Shown: positions 1-8,678 of the stretch, one piece after another
Position numbering within the stretch: position 1 is the first letter of the stretch
How the letters are laid out: the number at the start of each line of letters is the position of its first letter
NCBI GenBank assembly: GCA_951813545.1
Contig: OX638352.1
Location: 5,365,966 to 5,429,965 of the forward strand
DNA length: 64,000 nucleotides
DNA from: an uncultured Poribacteria bacterium
GTDB taxonomy: Bacteria > Poribacteria > WGA-4E > WGA-3G
Direction of reading: 5' to 3'
The notes under the pieces: generated by a model
The model's input: only the letters and a program-made list of their open reading frames with translations
The model's database searches: none
Told to the model about the DNA's origin: nothing
Position numbers and translations under genes: made by a program

Positions 1-585
1 TCTGTACGCACTTCATCAACCGGGATCGCCCCAAACAGAACACCAGAACGCTACTCGAATTTTGAAAATGACGATCTGATGCTGATTATATCAGTATTTG
101 AAGAATTCCCACAGGCATTACATAAAATACCGCAATTAAAGTATATAATCCGCAGAATTGATACGGAAGAAAAAGGAATGAGTTATGCCCGGCCAGGTCG
201 CGGTTCTATAGTGTTAGCTGAATCTATTCTCATGCGCAGTGGTCTTTATAATGTTAATGATACGCGTAAAATAATTACCCACGAAAAGGCACATTTTTTA
301 TGGTTTTATGTTTTTAATAAAAAACTTAGAGCGGATTGGGCGAAACTTGGAGGATGGTCCCGAGATTCAAGTGAATCCGGTTGGTCCACGACTAAAGAAC
401 GATCAACGTTTGTAACAGATTACGCTTATACAGAAAATCCAAATGAGGATATGGCAGAAAGTATCGGATTTTATTTTGTGTATCCCGATCAACTTCGTTC
501 CTGTTGCCCTGAGAAATATGAGTTTATTCATAATCGGATTATGCTTACGTACGGCAAACGTTGGGACACGTCTAATCTCATGTAG
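1..585 (+). CDS. Partial zinc metallopeptidase-like protein
   Basis: The reading frame is open from the first base of the window, so the gene starts upstream; an internal ATG at 79 is probably not the true start. The visible 194 residues contain HEKAH (an HExxH zinc site, bases about 280-294) and downstream NPNEDMAES, which could supply the glutamate third ligand of a gluzincin. This layout resembles lethal-factor-like or putative zinc-binding peptidases, but I cannot name the family. The substrate is unknown. A lipoprotein at 43911 has the same HExxH plus NPxE pattern. No signal peptide is visible because the N-terminus is missing. Confidence 0.6.
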   Translation, partial: SVRTSSTGIAPNRTPERYSNFENDDLMLIISVFEEFPQALHKIPQLKYIIRRIDTEEKGMSYARPGRGSIVLAESILMRSGLYNVNDTRKIITHEKAHFLWFYVFNKKLRADWAKLGGWSRDSSESGWSTTKERSTFVTDYAYTENPNEDMAESIGFYFVYPDQLRSCCPEKYEFIHNRIMLTYGKRWDTSNLM

Positions 586-610
586 ATTAACATAACAGGA
601 CGGACCCAAA

Positions 611-1012
611 ATGACAGAACTGAGAACGTAGCACGAAATCTTAATCGGAGATCTCGCTGCCAATCGTGCGGAAGCCATTGACTATCTTGATTTGTCCCTA
701 CAAGAATACCAAATTGACGGTGACACATCCTTCTTTCTAAAAGGGATTCGCAATATCATAGAGGCACTCGGTGGAGTTACGGAAATTGCGAAGCAAACGG
801 ATACGGAACCTGAAGTCCTCTGTGAGGTGTTCTCCAGCGACGATGTCCCTTGCATTGATACGCTCAACATTATTGCTAACGCGTTGGGGGGTCGGTTGTC
901 AATTGAACCTTTAGCGGCTGTGAGCCCAAATCCTGAAGTTAAGGATAAGGATCATCCAATTGCCCAGCGGGTGCCTACGCGCGTGAGCCTCTCAGACACC
1001 ACCGATTCATAA
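611..1012 (+). pseudogene. Addiction-module antidote (HTH antitoxin) with in-frame TAG
   Basis: A good ribosome-binding site (AGGA at 597-600) precedes ATG 611, but codon 7 is TAG (629-631). After the stop the same frame reads on as a typical antidote protein: an N-terminal stretch HEILIGDLAANRAEAIDYL, then a helix-turn-helix region with GGVTEIAKQT and CIDTLNIIANALGGRL. The only start after the stop near a plausible position is TTG 692, which has no visible ribosome-binding site and would drop the N-terminal segment. It is therefore probably inactivated, though restart is possible. No RelE/HigB-type toxin gene lies next to it. It sits 26 bp after the peptidase gene. Confidence 0.6.
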
Positions 1013-1056
1013 GTCTTGTGGGGCAGGCAATCGGTTTATCAAAGGAAAGTTATCGT

Positions 1057-1269
1057 ATGAAAGTAATGAAAAAATACAAGAACTACGAAGAGGGGCTCAA
1101 GGTGCGATTGGCAGATTCGGCGTATGCGAAGGAATATTTTACCGTAGCACTTGAGGAATATGAGGAAGATGGTAACATTGAAGCGTTTTTGCTTGCAGTC
1201 AAAGACGTAGCAAACGATCAAGGCAGCGAGTCTCAACCTTGCTACCGCAACGATGGAAAATGCTCATGA
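1057..1269 (+). CDS. Truncated addiction-module antidote, N-terminal half
   Basis: ATG 1057 has a ribosome-binding site (AAAGGAAAG at 1041-1049). The 70-aa product begins MKKYKNYEEGLKVRLAD and continues through AYAKEYFTVALEEYEEDGNI and EAFLLAVKDVAND, the standard N-terminal part of addiction-module antidote proteins. The helix-turn-helix half is missing: after the conserved part the frame ends in an unrelated tail (QGSESQPCYRNDGKCS). It is best read as a truncated relic. Its TGA overlaps the ATG of the following lactonase gene (ATGA, 1266-1269), so translation may be coupled. A longer start at 1018 is possible but less likely. Confidence 0.55.
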   Translation: MKVMKKYKNYEEGLKVRLADSAYAKEYFTVALEEYEEDGNIEAFLLAVKDVANDQGSESQPCYRNDGKCS

Positions 1270-2306
1270 ACACATTAAAACAACTTTCACGTCGAACATT
1301 TTTACGTGGTCTGGGTGTCAGTGCTATTTTACCGGTACTCAATCCCTTGACCGCTCTGGCAGATATTCCGTCAAAAGAGGGACCGATTACCCGCTATCCT
1401 GATCCAGCGGTTGAAATTATCGACCCCCGTTTCGCGAAATATAAAATTGGGAACGCAGTCGTAGAACGACTGTGGACAGGCGCGCGTTGGTCCGAGGGAC
1501 CTGTCTGGTTCGGTGATGGCGGATACCTCCTCTGGAGCGATATACCGAACAACCGTATTCTGAAATGGCAGGAAGCCACGGGTAAGGTGAGCACCTATCG
1601 CAAACCATCTAACCATACCAACGGTCACACGCGCGATCGGCAAGGTAGACTCATCAGTTGTGAACACGGAACGCGGTGTGTAACACGAACCGAATACGAC
1701 GGAGCGATTACTGTCCTGATTGATAACTTTGAAGGAAAACGGTTCAATGCGCCAAATGATGTGGTCGTCCATCCGGATGAACATATCTGGTTTACCGATC
1801 CCGGATACGGTATCATGTTCAATTACGAAGGGCATAAAGCACCCTTTGAACTGCCGACTTCCGTCTATCGTCTTAATCCAGACACCGGTAAGGCAACCGT
1901 CGTGACAGATGAACTCGAAAAACCGAACGGCATCTGTTTTTCACCTGACTACGATAAACTCTATATCGCTGATACGGGTCCACCTAAAAATATCGTTGTC
2001 TACGATGTCGTAAATGGTGAGCGGTTGGCTAATAAACAGGTATTTGCTGATATGGCACCCGGTGCCGCTGACGGTCTCAGGTGCGATACTGATGGTAATG
2101 TCTGGACGGGGACAGGCTGGGTTGGTGAAGGCTACGATGGCGTACATATCTTTGACCCGGATGGAACACTTATCGGGAAGATTCATCTGCCAGAAATCTG
2201 TTCCAACATCTGCTTCGGTGGTGTGAAACGCAACAGACTCTTCATGACAGGCAGCCAATCTCTCTACTCGGTTTATGTGGAAGCACAAGGGGCACCGTAC
2301 TTTTAG
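1266..2306 (+). CDS. SMP-30/gluconolactonase/LRE family protein, Tat-exported
   Basis: A 346-aa beta-propeller of the SMP-30/gluconolactonase family, expected to hydrolyse a sugar lactone or similar ester with a bound divalent metal. The start at 1266 gives a twin-arginine signal (MNTLKQLSRRTFLRGLGV), so the protein is probably exported folded. Family features include GARWSEGPVWFGDGGYL, the CEHGTR strand, NAPNDVVVHPDEHIWFTDPGYG and KPNGICFSPD; E at SEGP, N at APND/PNG and D in the later strand are the usual metal ligands. A longer start (1239) would add residues before the Tat motif and is unlikely. It is followed by a DUF1552 gene with an almost identical leader but its own promoter. Confidence 0.9.
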   Translation: MNTLKQLSRRTFLRGLGVSAILPVLNPLTALADIPSKEGPITRYPDPAVEIIDPRFAKYKIGNAVVERLWTGARWSEGPVWFGDGGYLLWSDIPNNRILKWQEATGKVSTYRKPSNHTNGHTRDRQGRLISCEHGTRCVTRTEYDGAITVLIDNFEGKRFNAPNDVVVHPDEHIWFTDPGYGIMFNYEGHKAPFELPTSVYRLNPDTGKATVVTDELEKPNGICFSPDYDKLYIADTGPPKNIVVYDVVNGERLANKQVFADMAPGAADGLRCDTDGNVWTGTGWVGEGYDGVHIFDPDGTLIGKIHLPEICSNICFGGVKRNRLFMTGSQSLYSVYVEAQGAPYF

Positions 2307-2323
2307 ATGCTTGCCATAAACAC

Positions 2324-2352
2324 TTGACAAGCCATGTAAAATAAGGTATAAT
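2324..2352 (+). promoter_or_regulatory. Sigma-70-type promoter for the DUF1552 gene
   Basis: Perfect consensus hexamers TTGACA (2324-2329) and TATAAT (2347-2352) separated by exactly 17 bp, lying in the 148-bp gap before the DUF1552 start at 2455. This implies a 5' untranslated leader of roughly 95 nt. The element is seen directly; use by the main vegetative sigma factor is inferred. Confidence 0.8.
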
Positions 2353-2454
2353 TGTGTTATAGGAGTTCTAAAACGAGAAATCATAAAGTGACAGCAGAGG
2401 CTTTTGGCAAGTTTCCTACTGCTTTAACTATCGGGAGTTGATGAAGGAATAACT

Positions 2455-3798
2455 ATGAATACTTCAAAGCAACTTTCACGTCGGACATTTCTACGAGGTT
2501 TAGGGGTCACTATCGCGCTACCGTGGTTGGAAGTGATGGGACCCGTTACATCGTGGGCAGCAGCACCTACAGGTACAGCACAGACCGTACCGAATCGGAT
2601 GGCGTTCCTCTATGTGCCTAACGGAAAGATTATGGAGGATTGGACCCCGAAACAGGTAGGGGCTGACTATGCGCTTACAGATATTCTGAAACCGTTAGAG
2701 AGTGTGAAAGATAAAACACTGGTCCTCAGCGGTTTAACGGCCGACAAGGCACGCGCCAACGGCGACGGCGGTGGTGATCATGCCCGAGCAATGGCAGCCT
2801 TCCTTACAGGCGCACAACCCCGTAAAACTGACGGTGCTGATATTCATGCAGGCATTTCTGTTGACCAAGCCGCAGCGTCACATATCGGTACACAGACCCG
2901 TCTCCCGTCCCTGGAGCTCGGAATCGATCCCGGTTACAGATCCGGAAATTGCGACTCCGGTTATAGCTGCGTCTACTCGTCAACTTTGTCGTGGCGTTCA
3001 GCGACGCAACCGCTCCCAAAAGAGGTAAATCCGAAACTCGCCTTTGAACGCCTGTTCTCCACTATGCCAAATGCCCAACGCGTTGAACGCGATCAGCAGC
3101 GAAAAAGTATCCTCGATTTTGTCATGCAGGACTCACAGGATTTGATCCGTCAAGTCAGCGGAAACGATGTACGTAAACTTGATGAGTACTTCTCCGCTAT
3201 TCGGGACATTGAGCTACGAATTGACGCAGCCGAAAAGTTCCCACCCATCGAAAGCCCAGATTATACCGCACCGGAGGAGATTCCCAAAGATTTCCAAGAA
3301 CACGTCCGACTTATGATGGACCTGATTGTACTCGCTTTCCAGACGGATGTGACCCGTGTCGTGACTTTTACGTTAGCAAATGAAGGCAGTAATAAGTCGT
3401 ATCCATCTGTCAATGTCACTGACGGACACCACAACTTGTCGCATCACGGTGGTGATGAAGAGAAGAAGGCAAAGATCAAACGGATCGATATTTTCCATTC
3501 ACAACAGTTGGCATATTTCTTGGAAAAACTGAATGCTACTCTTGAAGGAGATGGTTCGCTGCTGGATCATTCTATGATTCTGTATGGTAGTGGAAACGCA
3601 GACGGCAACCGACACAGCCACCACGATCTCCCGATTTTACTCGCAGGCGGCGGCTGTGGCACGCTTAAAACCGGTCGCCATATCCGCTATCCAAAAGAGA
3701 CGCCTCTCAACAATCTCTGGCTGTCCATGCTCAACCGTATGGATGTCAATCTGGCACGATTAGGCGATAGTACCGGTAGTTTGTCAGATCTCTCTTAG
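2455..3798 (+). CDS. DUF1552 domain protein, Tat-exported
   Basis: A 447-aa protein with twin-arginine signal MNTSKQLSRRTFLRGLGV followed by the conserved DUF1552 body: FLYVPNGKIMEDWTP near residue 50, HARAMAAFLTGAQP, a central helical part around EYFSAIRDIELRI, and C-terminal MILYGSGNADGNRHSHHDLPILLAG. DUF1552 proteins are common in Planctomycetes, Verrucomicrobia and Poribacteria, usually beside DUF1592/1587-type cytochrome genes; none is present here, and the biochemical role is unknown. It resembles DUF1501-type sulfatase-superfamily proteins in its C-terminal part. It has its own promoter and a strong terminator, so it is probably a single-gene transcript. Confidence 0.9.
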   Translation: MNTSKQLSRRTFLRGLGVTIALPWLEVMGPVTSWAAAPTGTAQTVPNRMAFLYVPNGKIMEDWTPKQVGADYALTDILKPLESVKDKTLVLSGLTADKARANGDGGGDHARAMAAFLTGAQPRKTDGADIHAGISVDQAAASHIGTQTRLPSLELGIDPGYRSGNCDSGYSCVYSSTLSWRSATQPLPKEVNPKLAFERLFSTMPNAQRVERDQQRKSILDFVMQDSQDLIRQVSGNDVRKLDEYFSAIRDIELRIDAAEKFPPIESPDYTAPEEIPKDFQEHVRLMMDLIVLAFQTDVTRVVTFTLANEGSNKSYPSVNVTDGHHNLSHHGGDEEKKAKIKRIDIFHSQQLAYFLEKLNATLEGDGSLLDHSMILYGSGNADGNRHSHHDLPILLAGGGCGTLKTGRHIRYPKETPLNNLWLSMLNRMDVNLARLGDSTGSLSDLS

Positions 3799-3822
3799 AA
3801 TCGCACTCTCTCACATATTTTT

Positions 3823-3852
3823 GGCGAGGTTTTCCAACCTCGCCATTTTTTT
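3823..3852 (+). terminator. Rho-independent terminator after DUF1552 gene
   Basis: A perfect 9-bp stem, GGCGAGGTT (3823-3831) with AACCTCGCC (3836-3844), a TTCC loop and then A plus seven T (3846-3852). It lies 25 bp after the DUF1552 stop codon. Confidence 0.9.
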
Positions 3853-3882
3853 GCCCATTCTCGCATCCTTTTTATTACAAGT

Positions 3883-3894
3883 AGGACTTACGCA
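3883..3894. repeat. Solo IS terminal-repeat sequence
   Basis: AGGACTTACGCA here is identical to the 12-bp terminal inverted repeat of the IS element at 59062-60152. Only one end is present, so it may be a relic of an excised or deleted copy, or a chance match. Confidence 0.4.
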
Positions 3895-3957
3895 ACACCT
3901 AATTTAGGAGGTATCCTTCTAAGTTAGGGCGGACAACTTGTGACTGCTTCTTGTGTC

Positions 3958-4182
3958 TTATTTTACCAATGCAATAATAGAGACAATGACAGCAATGATA
4001 ACACATCCGATTGGTATCCATTCTTTGAAAGCCAGTCGTCTACCTTTGATTTCAGCGACATCTGTTTCAACTTTTCGGAGTCGAGCTCCCACATCGTCAA
4101 GACGAGTATCAATACGGTCAAGCCGTGCGTTGATTTGTTCAAACCCTTGCTTAATTATTTCGTGAAGTGCTTCTATCGTCAT
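3958..4182 (-). CDS. Small coiled-coil membrane protein
   Basis: A 74-aa protein. ATG 4182 is preferred over an upstream start because AAAGGTGA lies just upstream. Residues 1-50 form an amphipathic coiled coil with heptad-like ARLDRIDTRLDDVGARLRKVE, then a C-terminal membrane segment IGCVIIAVIVSIIALV. Proteins of this kind are widespread small hypotheticals, often anchored oligomers; no function is known. It stands alone, transcribed toward the terminator after the DUF1552 gene. Confidence 0.65.
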   Translation of the reverse strand: MTIEALHEIIKQGFEQINARLDRIDTRLDDVGARLRKVETDVAEIKGRRLAFKEWIPIGCVIIAVIVSIIALVK

Positions 4183-4613
4183 GACAGTCACCTTTCTTTG
4201 TTTAATTTTCAATTGAGACTATGACAATTGAATCACAGATTGTCAAGTTTGTCAAGGAAATTTATCTCATTCTGCCTTTAGAGGCGCGCCGATTTTCTCT
4301 CAAAAATTTATCTTTTCGTTAATATTTTTCGAGTGCCAATCTGGATTGTAAGGAAGCGACAACGCCCTTTCCAGGGTCAATGTTACTGAAATTATCAGGG
4401 GCATCCATTCTTGACGTGTAAAATTGATCTGCCAAAATTCTGGTGTTGGATTTTCGAGATTTAAAACCCTCAAACCAAGTCATTACATGGGTTTACTACC
4501 AAATATCATTACTTTGGAAAAATAATATTGATAATGGGTTTCATTATCAATAATGTAAATTGGGTGTTTTTAGATGCAGTAGGGTTTACAGCAAAATTAC
4601 GCGTAAAAGTGAA
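4183..4613. other. Non-coding gap with one strong palindrome
   Basis: I see no gene here. The only clear structure is the palindrome at 4526-4552. The remainder is AT-rich sequence without other recognisable repeats. Confidence 0.5.
4526..4552 (-). terminator. AT-rich palindrome: terminator or Fur-like box
   Basis: Perfect 11-bp arms TATTGATAATG and CATTATCAATA around a 5-bp centre. On the minus strand it lies 62 nt after the stop of the membrane-protein operon and is followed by TTATTTTT, which fits a terminator with an AT-rich stem. The core GATAATGGGTTTCATTATC also matches 15 of 19 positions of the classical Fur box. The only minus-strand gene downstream is the small membrane protein starting at 4182, about 340 bp away, so an operator role is less supported. 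Confidence 0.45.
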
Positions 4614-6524
4614 TTACCAATCCTTAAAGGGAAATATGCGCGTTTCGGTTGCCATTCCATAAAAACTCCACAGACTGCCCGCAACGAATTCACCGAGAAT
4701 TAATCCGAGGAAGAAGGGTGCTGCCTTCCGATGCAGCTGCAACCCACCCTGTTTGATAATCAGCCACTTTGCAATTGTACTAATCATGAGTGAGATCCAG
4801 AGCCAGTTCATACACCAATCTGCCGCTCCAGAGACGGCATAGCCGACAGCGTGGAAGGGCCACCAAAAGAAACGCATTCGTAGGAACATCAAAAGAAACG
4901 TGAATCCCATCCCGATGCCCATAAACGTCACTTCAGGGATATTTGTGCCTGTAGGAAAATTGAGCTGTTGTTGAAGCCGGTTGAAAGGGTGATGTGCAAA
5001 GCTTCCAGATGATCCAAAGCGATAGACATCGTGCAGATACGCCCAGAAAGAACCAATCGAACCGACAAACACCGCTAAAAGCATCACCCACACCAAAGGT
5101 TTGGAATTAAACCGTGCTCGTGAAGCGAGTTGGAACCCCTCCAGTTGATGCGGCATCGGATGGCTGCGGTGGGCACGATTGAAGAAAAACAGGAAAGAGA
5201 GCGCGGTGAGGTTGGAACCGCCCATGCCACGTGTACCTAAAATCGCCGGTAAGGCGTAGTCCGGTCCCATAAAATGAAGGTCGTGTGCCGGGGCACCGGA
5301 TTCCACTCGCATCCGTGTGATGCCGGTTGATAAAGCGAAATACATCACGAAGAAAGCAATGCCGAGTGAAATGCTAATACCTATCTTCACAGAAAACGCG
5401 ACGAGATAGATACATCCGAGCACAATACCAGCAATAGCAGTCCGATAACGCATCGGTTCAACCGATTCGTCAAGACTTGAGTGCCCTGTGGTTATCTGCT
5501 TAAAAACCTCAGCAAGATACTTTCGGCTTGCCCACACCGCGAAAATTGCGAGTCCAAGATACGCGCCAAGCGACTGTTGCCGGTCATAAGGAAACCCTGG
5601 TAACCCCCGAACTCCAATGATTGCCCCTCCCACCCGTTGCATCTTGCGAAACAGATAAAAGAACCAACAGGAAAACGATAGATCCAAGGGCATAAAAAAG
5701 GCGAGTCCAATCACGAATGGATAGATGGAAAAAGGGGTCCATCCGATAGCGTTCCACGGCTTTTCAGTGAAAAATTGACTGATATTCCGAAACCGGACTC
5801 CAATAATCGGGATTGTCGGGAAAAGGTAGCTGAGTCCGTTAATAAGGTTGAGGAGTGAGACGAGGATAAACGCCGTCCAAAAGGGTCTGCCTCGGAAGAA
5901 GTTCGCCCCACTGTTCCGCGTCATTTCTAACGGCAATTGGATGATTGGATAGGCAAGTTTTTCCCGTTCTGTCCACTGCTTCCGTAGCACAACGTTGATG
6001 CAGAGCATGACAAACACAAGCACAAGAATGAAACTCGTCCACCACAATGTCGGACCGAGCCACGCCTTCAAAACTTCTATGCGGTAGATCGTCGATTGAC
6101 CTTCGTAAAACCCTTCCAGAATGCGTTTATCTTGAACTGTTCCCCATGTCGGCATGTATCGGTAGAGAAGTTCCCGCCATTCGTTTTCAGGCGTATCGAA
6201 CCAGAAAACATGCCCAATCATCGGGATAAGCACCTGCGCGTGGTCGTGCGATGCGATGGCACTCGCCATACAAAGCATCACATAGATGACGAGCAGCTCA
6301 CCGTGCGTTAATGCCCACTGCTGGTTTATCCGGCGTACAAGTAGATTGAGGAGGGTAATCGTAAATACGAAGAAGACCGCGTTGAAAAACAGCGACATCG
6401 TTGTCGGAAAAAGCCCCCACCAGACCATCTCTGTGTACATAATCCAATAACAGTTGATCGGGATGAGGATGAGTGCCAAAGTAACTGATTTCAGTGTGAC
6501 ACCACGAGTTAAAGCCAAAGGCAT
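4614..6524 (-). CDS. Polytopic membrane protein (DUF6785/DUF6784-like)
   Basis: A 636-aa protein with roughly a dozen or more hydrophobic membrane segments from residue 12 to about 620. Conserved-looking stretches include LTHGELLVIYVMLCMASAIASHD near residue 73, LPLEMTR, and RVESGAPAHDLHFMGPDYALP near 410. The overall pattern resembles large DUF6785/6784 membrane proteins of Poribacteria and Planctomycetes, sometimes loosely compared to OPT-type oligopeptide transporters; substrate and direction are unknown. It is the last gene of a four-gene minus-strand operon, starting 9 bp after the FG-GAP/ankyrin gene, so transport linked to that secreted protein set is a guess. Confidence 0.7.
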   Translation of the reverse strand: MPLALTRGVTLKSVTLALILIPINCYWIMYTEMVWWGLFPTTMSLFFNAVFFVFTITLLNLLVRRINQQWALTHGELLVIYVMLCMASAIASHDHAQVLIPMIGHVFWFDTPENEWRELLYRYMPTWGTVQDKRILEGFYEGQSTIYRIEVLKAWLGPTLWWTSFILVLVFVMLCINVVLRKQWTEREKLAYPIIQLPLEMTRNSGANFFRGRPFWTAFILVSLLNLINGLSYLFPTIPIIGVRFRNISQFFTEKPWNAIGWTPFSIYPFVIGLAFFMPLDLSFSCWFFYLFRKMQRVGGAIIGVRGLPGFPYDRQQSLGAYLGLAIFAVWASRKYLAEVFKQITTGHSSLDESVEPMRYRTAIAGIVLGCIYLVAFSVKIGISISLGIAFFVMYFALSTGITRMRVESGAPAHDLHFMGPDYALPAILGTRGMGGSNLTALSFLFFFNRAHRSHPMPHQLEGFQLASRARFNSKPLVWVMLLAVFVGSIGSFWAYLHDVYRFGSSGSFAHHPFNRLQQQLNFPTGTNIPEVTFMGIGMGFTFLLMFLRMRFFWWPFHAVGYAVSGAADWCMNWLWISLMISTIAKWLIIKQGGLQLHRKAAPFFLGLILGEFVAGSLWSFYGMATETRIFPFKDW

Positions 6525-6533
6525 TCAGTTCTC

Positions 6534-8678
6534 CTATCGTTTCCTCAATTCCATTGCCGCTTGAAGCATCTGCACAATTTCCAGATGTCTTTTCGATTCT
6601 GCCAGCGTCAACGCAGTGTCGCCCTGTCTATTTTTCAATGTGACATCGGCGCGGTACTCAAGCAGAAGCCGGACAATCCGCGAGTGCCCGCGCCATGCGG
6701 CATACATCAAAGCGGTTTCACCGGTCCGGTTCTGGACATTGACTGCTGCCCCTTTTTCAAGCAACCGTTTGGTTATTCCTAAGTTTCCTGTCTTGTGGAT
6801 AATGAAAATTAAGGGAGTATTGCCGTTAGCATCTGTTATATTCACCTCTGCCCCGTTTTCAATGAGAAACGTTACAACCTCAGTATGCCCTTTTTCCGAT
6901 GCAATACCCAAAGGTGTTCTGCCCAAGGCATCTTTTAGATTTACATCTGTGTTTGTGCCACGAATAACTGTAATATCGCCCGTCCACGCGGCTTTGAAGA
7001 GTGTGTCCTCAGGTGTGTCCGAAAATTCAGAAATGACGTGTTCCTGATTTGTCGGAAGATTCTCAAAGACCTGTACAACACCGCTCTGCCAGCGCACCTC
7101 AAGTCTATTGACCGTTACGTTCGTCCCCAATCCAAAATGGAGTCGCTCGTCATGACTGGAAAGGTAACTTGCCCCGGGATTGATCTCCTGTATCTGTGTG
7201 TGCCCACCCGCCGTTAAAGTGACACGCGTCCCGATTCCATCTCGATTACTGATAACACCGACAGTTTTAATCCGTATCCAGTTGTGTTGTGTTCCGGTCT
7301 CGTTTCGCAGTAAGGTTATGGGACCGTTAGACTGTGTGACGAGCATGTCGATATCGCCATCATTGTCATAATCACCGAAGAGTGCCCCTCGGCTCACCGC
7401 AGGACTTTGAAAATAGGCACCCGCGTGCGACGAAACCTCCTGAAATGTGCCATCTCCTTGATTACGGAACATCTGATCCGGTTGGCGATATGTCAGGATA
7501 TCGTGTGTATCTTCAATATTATCAATAATATGTCCATTGGCAACAAAGAGATCCAGCCATCCGTCATTATCAGCATCGAAGAAACCGGTACCGAACCCGA
7601 CAAACAGATAACTTTCTTTGCCGAGATGTGCCTCATAAATGACATCTGTGAACGTGCCATCGCCGTTATTGCGATAGAGTGCATTGGTTTCATAAGAGAG
7701 GTTCGTGACAAAAATATCTTGTAACCCATCGCCGTTATAATCACCAGCGGCAACTCCCATACCCGCTTGTGCCACACCGTTGAAACTGTAAGCACATCCA
7801 GCCAGAAGCGAGATTTCACTAAACGTGCCATCTCCGTTATTATAAAAGAAATCGTTCCGAGTATCATCATTCGCAATGTAAAGGTCAGGTGCGCCATCGT
7901 TATTGAAGTCAGCTGAAACGACACCTAATCCCTTTCCGTGAAACAAGCCACCAACACCGCCAACACCAGATTCTTTACTGACATCTGTGAACGTGCCATC
8001 ACCGTTGTTGTGGTAGAGTGTATCCGGCGCGCCTTCAAATAAGGAAGGATGGCAATAGGTTTGCGTCCCATCTTCTTCTCCACACGGTAAGTACGGAACA
8101 TCAAGCGAGTATACAAGATAGTTGACAACGAACAGATCAAGGTGTCCATCTAAGTTGTAATCAAGAAAACAGGCACTGCTGCTCCACCCCGGATCACCGA
8201 CACCTGCAGAAGCTGTGCTATCTGTGAAAGTGCCATCACCGTTGTTGCGATAGAGGACATTGGCTCCAAAGTTAGTTACGTAAAGATCTACATCGCCATC
8301 GTTATCGTAATCCGCGCAAGCTGCACCCTGGCCATAGTTCCCACGATTGCCAACGCCTGCTGTCGTCGTGATGTCAGTGAAAGTGCCATCACCATTGTTG
8401 CGATAGAGAGCACTTAACGTCTCATCTGCTGCTGATTCTTCCCAATAACCGCTGTTAACGAGATAGAGGTCTAAATTACCGTCGCTATCCACGTCAAAGA
8501 ACGCACCACCGGCACCGAGCGTTTCAGGCAGATGGTATGCCCCTTCAGCCCCGTTGATATGTCTGAAACTGATACCTGCCTCCTCGGTTACATCAACGAA
8601 TTGAATCGCTGTAGATGACAGTAAGGGTGAGACACATACAAGGAATACTATCAGGTAGCGTCCGTTTTTACTTTTCAT
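6534..8678 (-). CDS. FG-GAP/VCBS-ASPIC protein with C-terminal ankyrin repeats
   Basis: The start at 8678 gives a signal peptide (MKSKNGRYLIVFLVCVSPLL) and an 11-bp overlap with the upstream gene stop; longer starts to 8729 exist. The mature protein opens with QFVDVTEEAGISFRH and carries many FG-GAP/VCBS calcium-binding repeats (DYDNDGDVDLYVTNFG, YRNNGDGTFTD and variants) to about residue 450, forming an integrin-like propeller. An ASPIC/UnbV segment follows (NWIRIKTVG, RDGIGTRVTL, LHFGLG). The last 150 residues are about four ankyrin repeats (GRTPLGIASEKGHTEVVTFL, GETALMYAAWRGHSRIVRLL). CRTAC1-type proteins with an ankyrin tail are unusual; it is probably exported or surface bound. Confidence 0.88.
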   Translation of the reverse strand: MKSKNGRYLIVFLVCVSPLLSSTAIQFVDVTEEAGISFRHINGAEGAYHLPETLGAGGAFFDVDSDGNLDLYLVNSGYWEESAADETLSALYRNNGDGTFTDITTTAGVGNRGNYGQGAACADYDNDGDVDLYVTNFGANVLYRNNGDGTFTDSTASAGVGDPGWSSSACFLDYNLDGHLDLFVVNYLVYSLDVPYLPCGEEDGTQTYCHPSLFEGAPDTLYHNNGDGTFTDVSKESGVGGVGGLFHGKGLGVVSADFNNDGAPDLYIANDDTRNDFFYNNGDGTFSEISLLAGCAYSFNGVAQAGMGVAAGDYNGDGLQDIFVTNLSYETNALYRNNGDGTFTDVIYEAHLGKESYLFVGFGTGFFDADNDGWLDLFVANGHIIDNIEDTHDILTYRQPDQMFRNQGDGTFQEVSSHAGAYFQSPAVSRGALFGDYDNDGDIDMLVTQSNGPITLLRNETGTQHNWIRIKTVGVISNRDGIGTRVTLTAGGHTQIQEINPGASYLSSHDERLHFGLGTNVTVNRLEVRWQSGVVQVFENLPTNQEHVISEFSDTPEDTLFKAAWTGDITVIRGTNTDVNLKDALGRTPLGIASEKGHTEVVTFLIENGAEVNITDANGNTPLIFIIHKTGNLGITKRLLEKGAAVNVQNRTGETALMYAAWRGHSRIVRLLLEYRADVTLKNRQGDTALTLAESKRHLEIVQMLQAAMELRKR

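Noticed and set aside
629..631. In-frame TAG in the antidote gene as a sign of stop-codon recoding
   Set aside because: Other genes here, such as the one ending at 45581, use TAG as an ordinary stop, and nothing else in the window suggests recoding; simple mutation is the easier explanation.
7300..8500. Repeated GTGCCATC(A/T)CCGTTGTTGCG-like segments as a DNA repeat array
   Set aside because: They are the coding sequence of FG-GAP repeats (NNGDGTFTD) in the 714-aa protein and need no separate DNA-level explanation.
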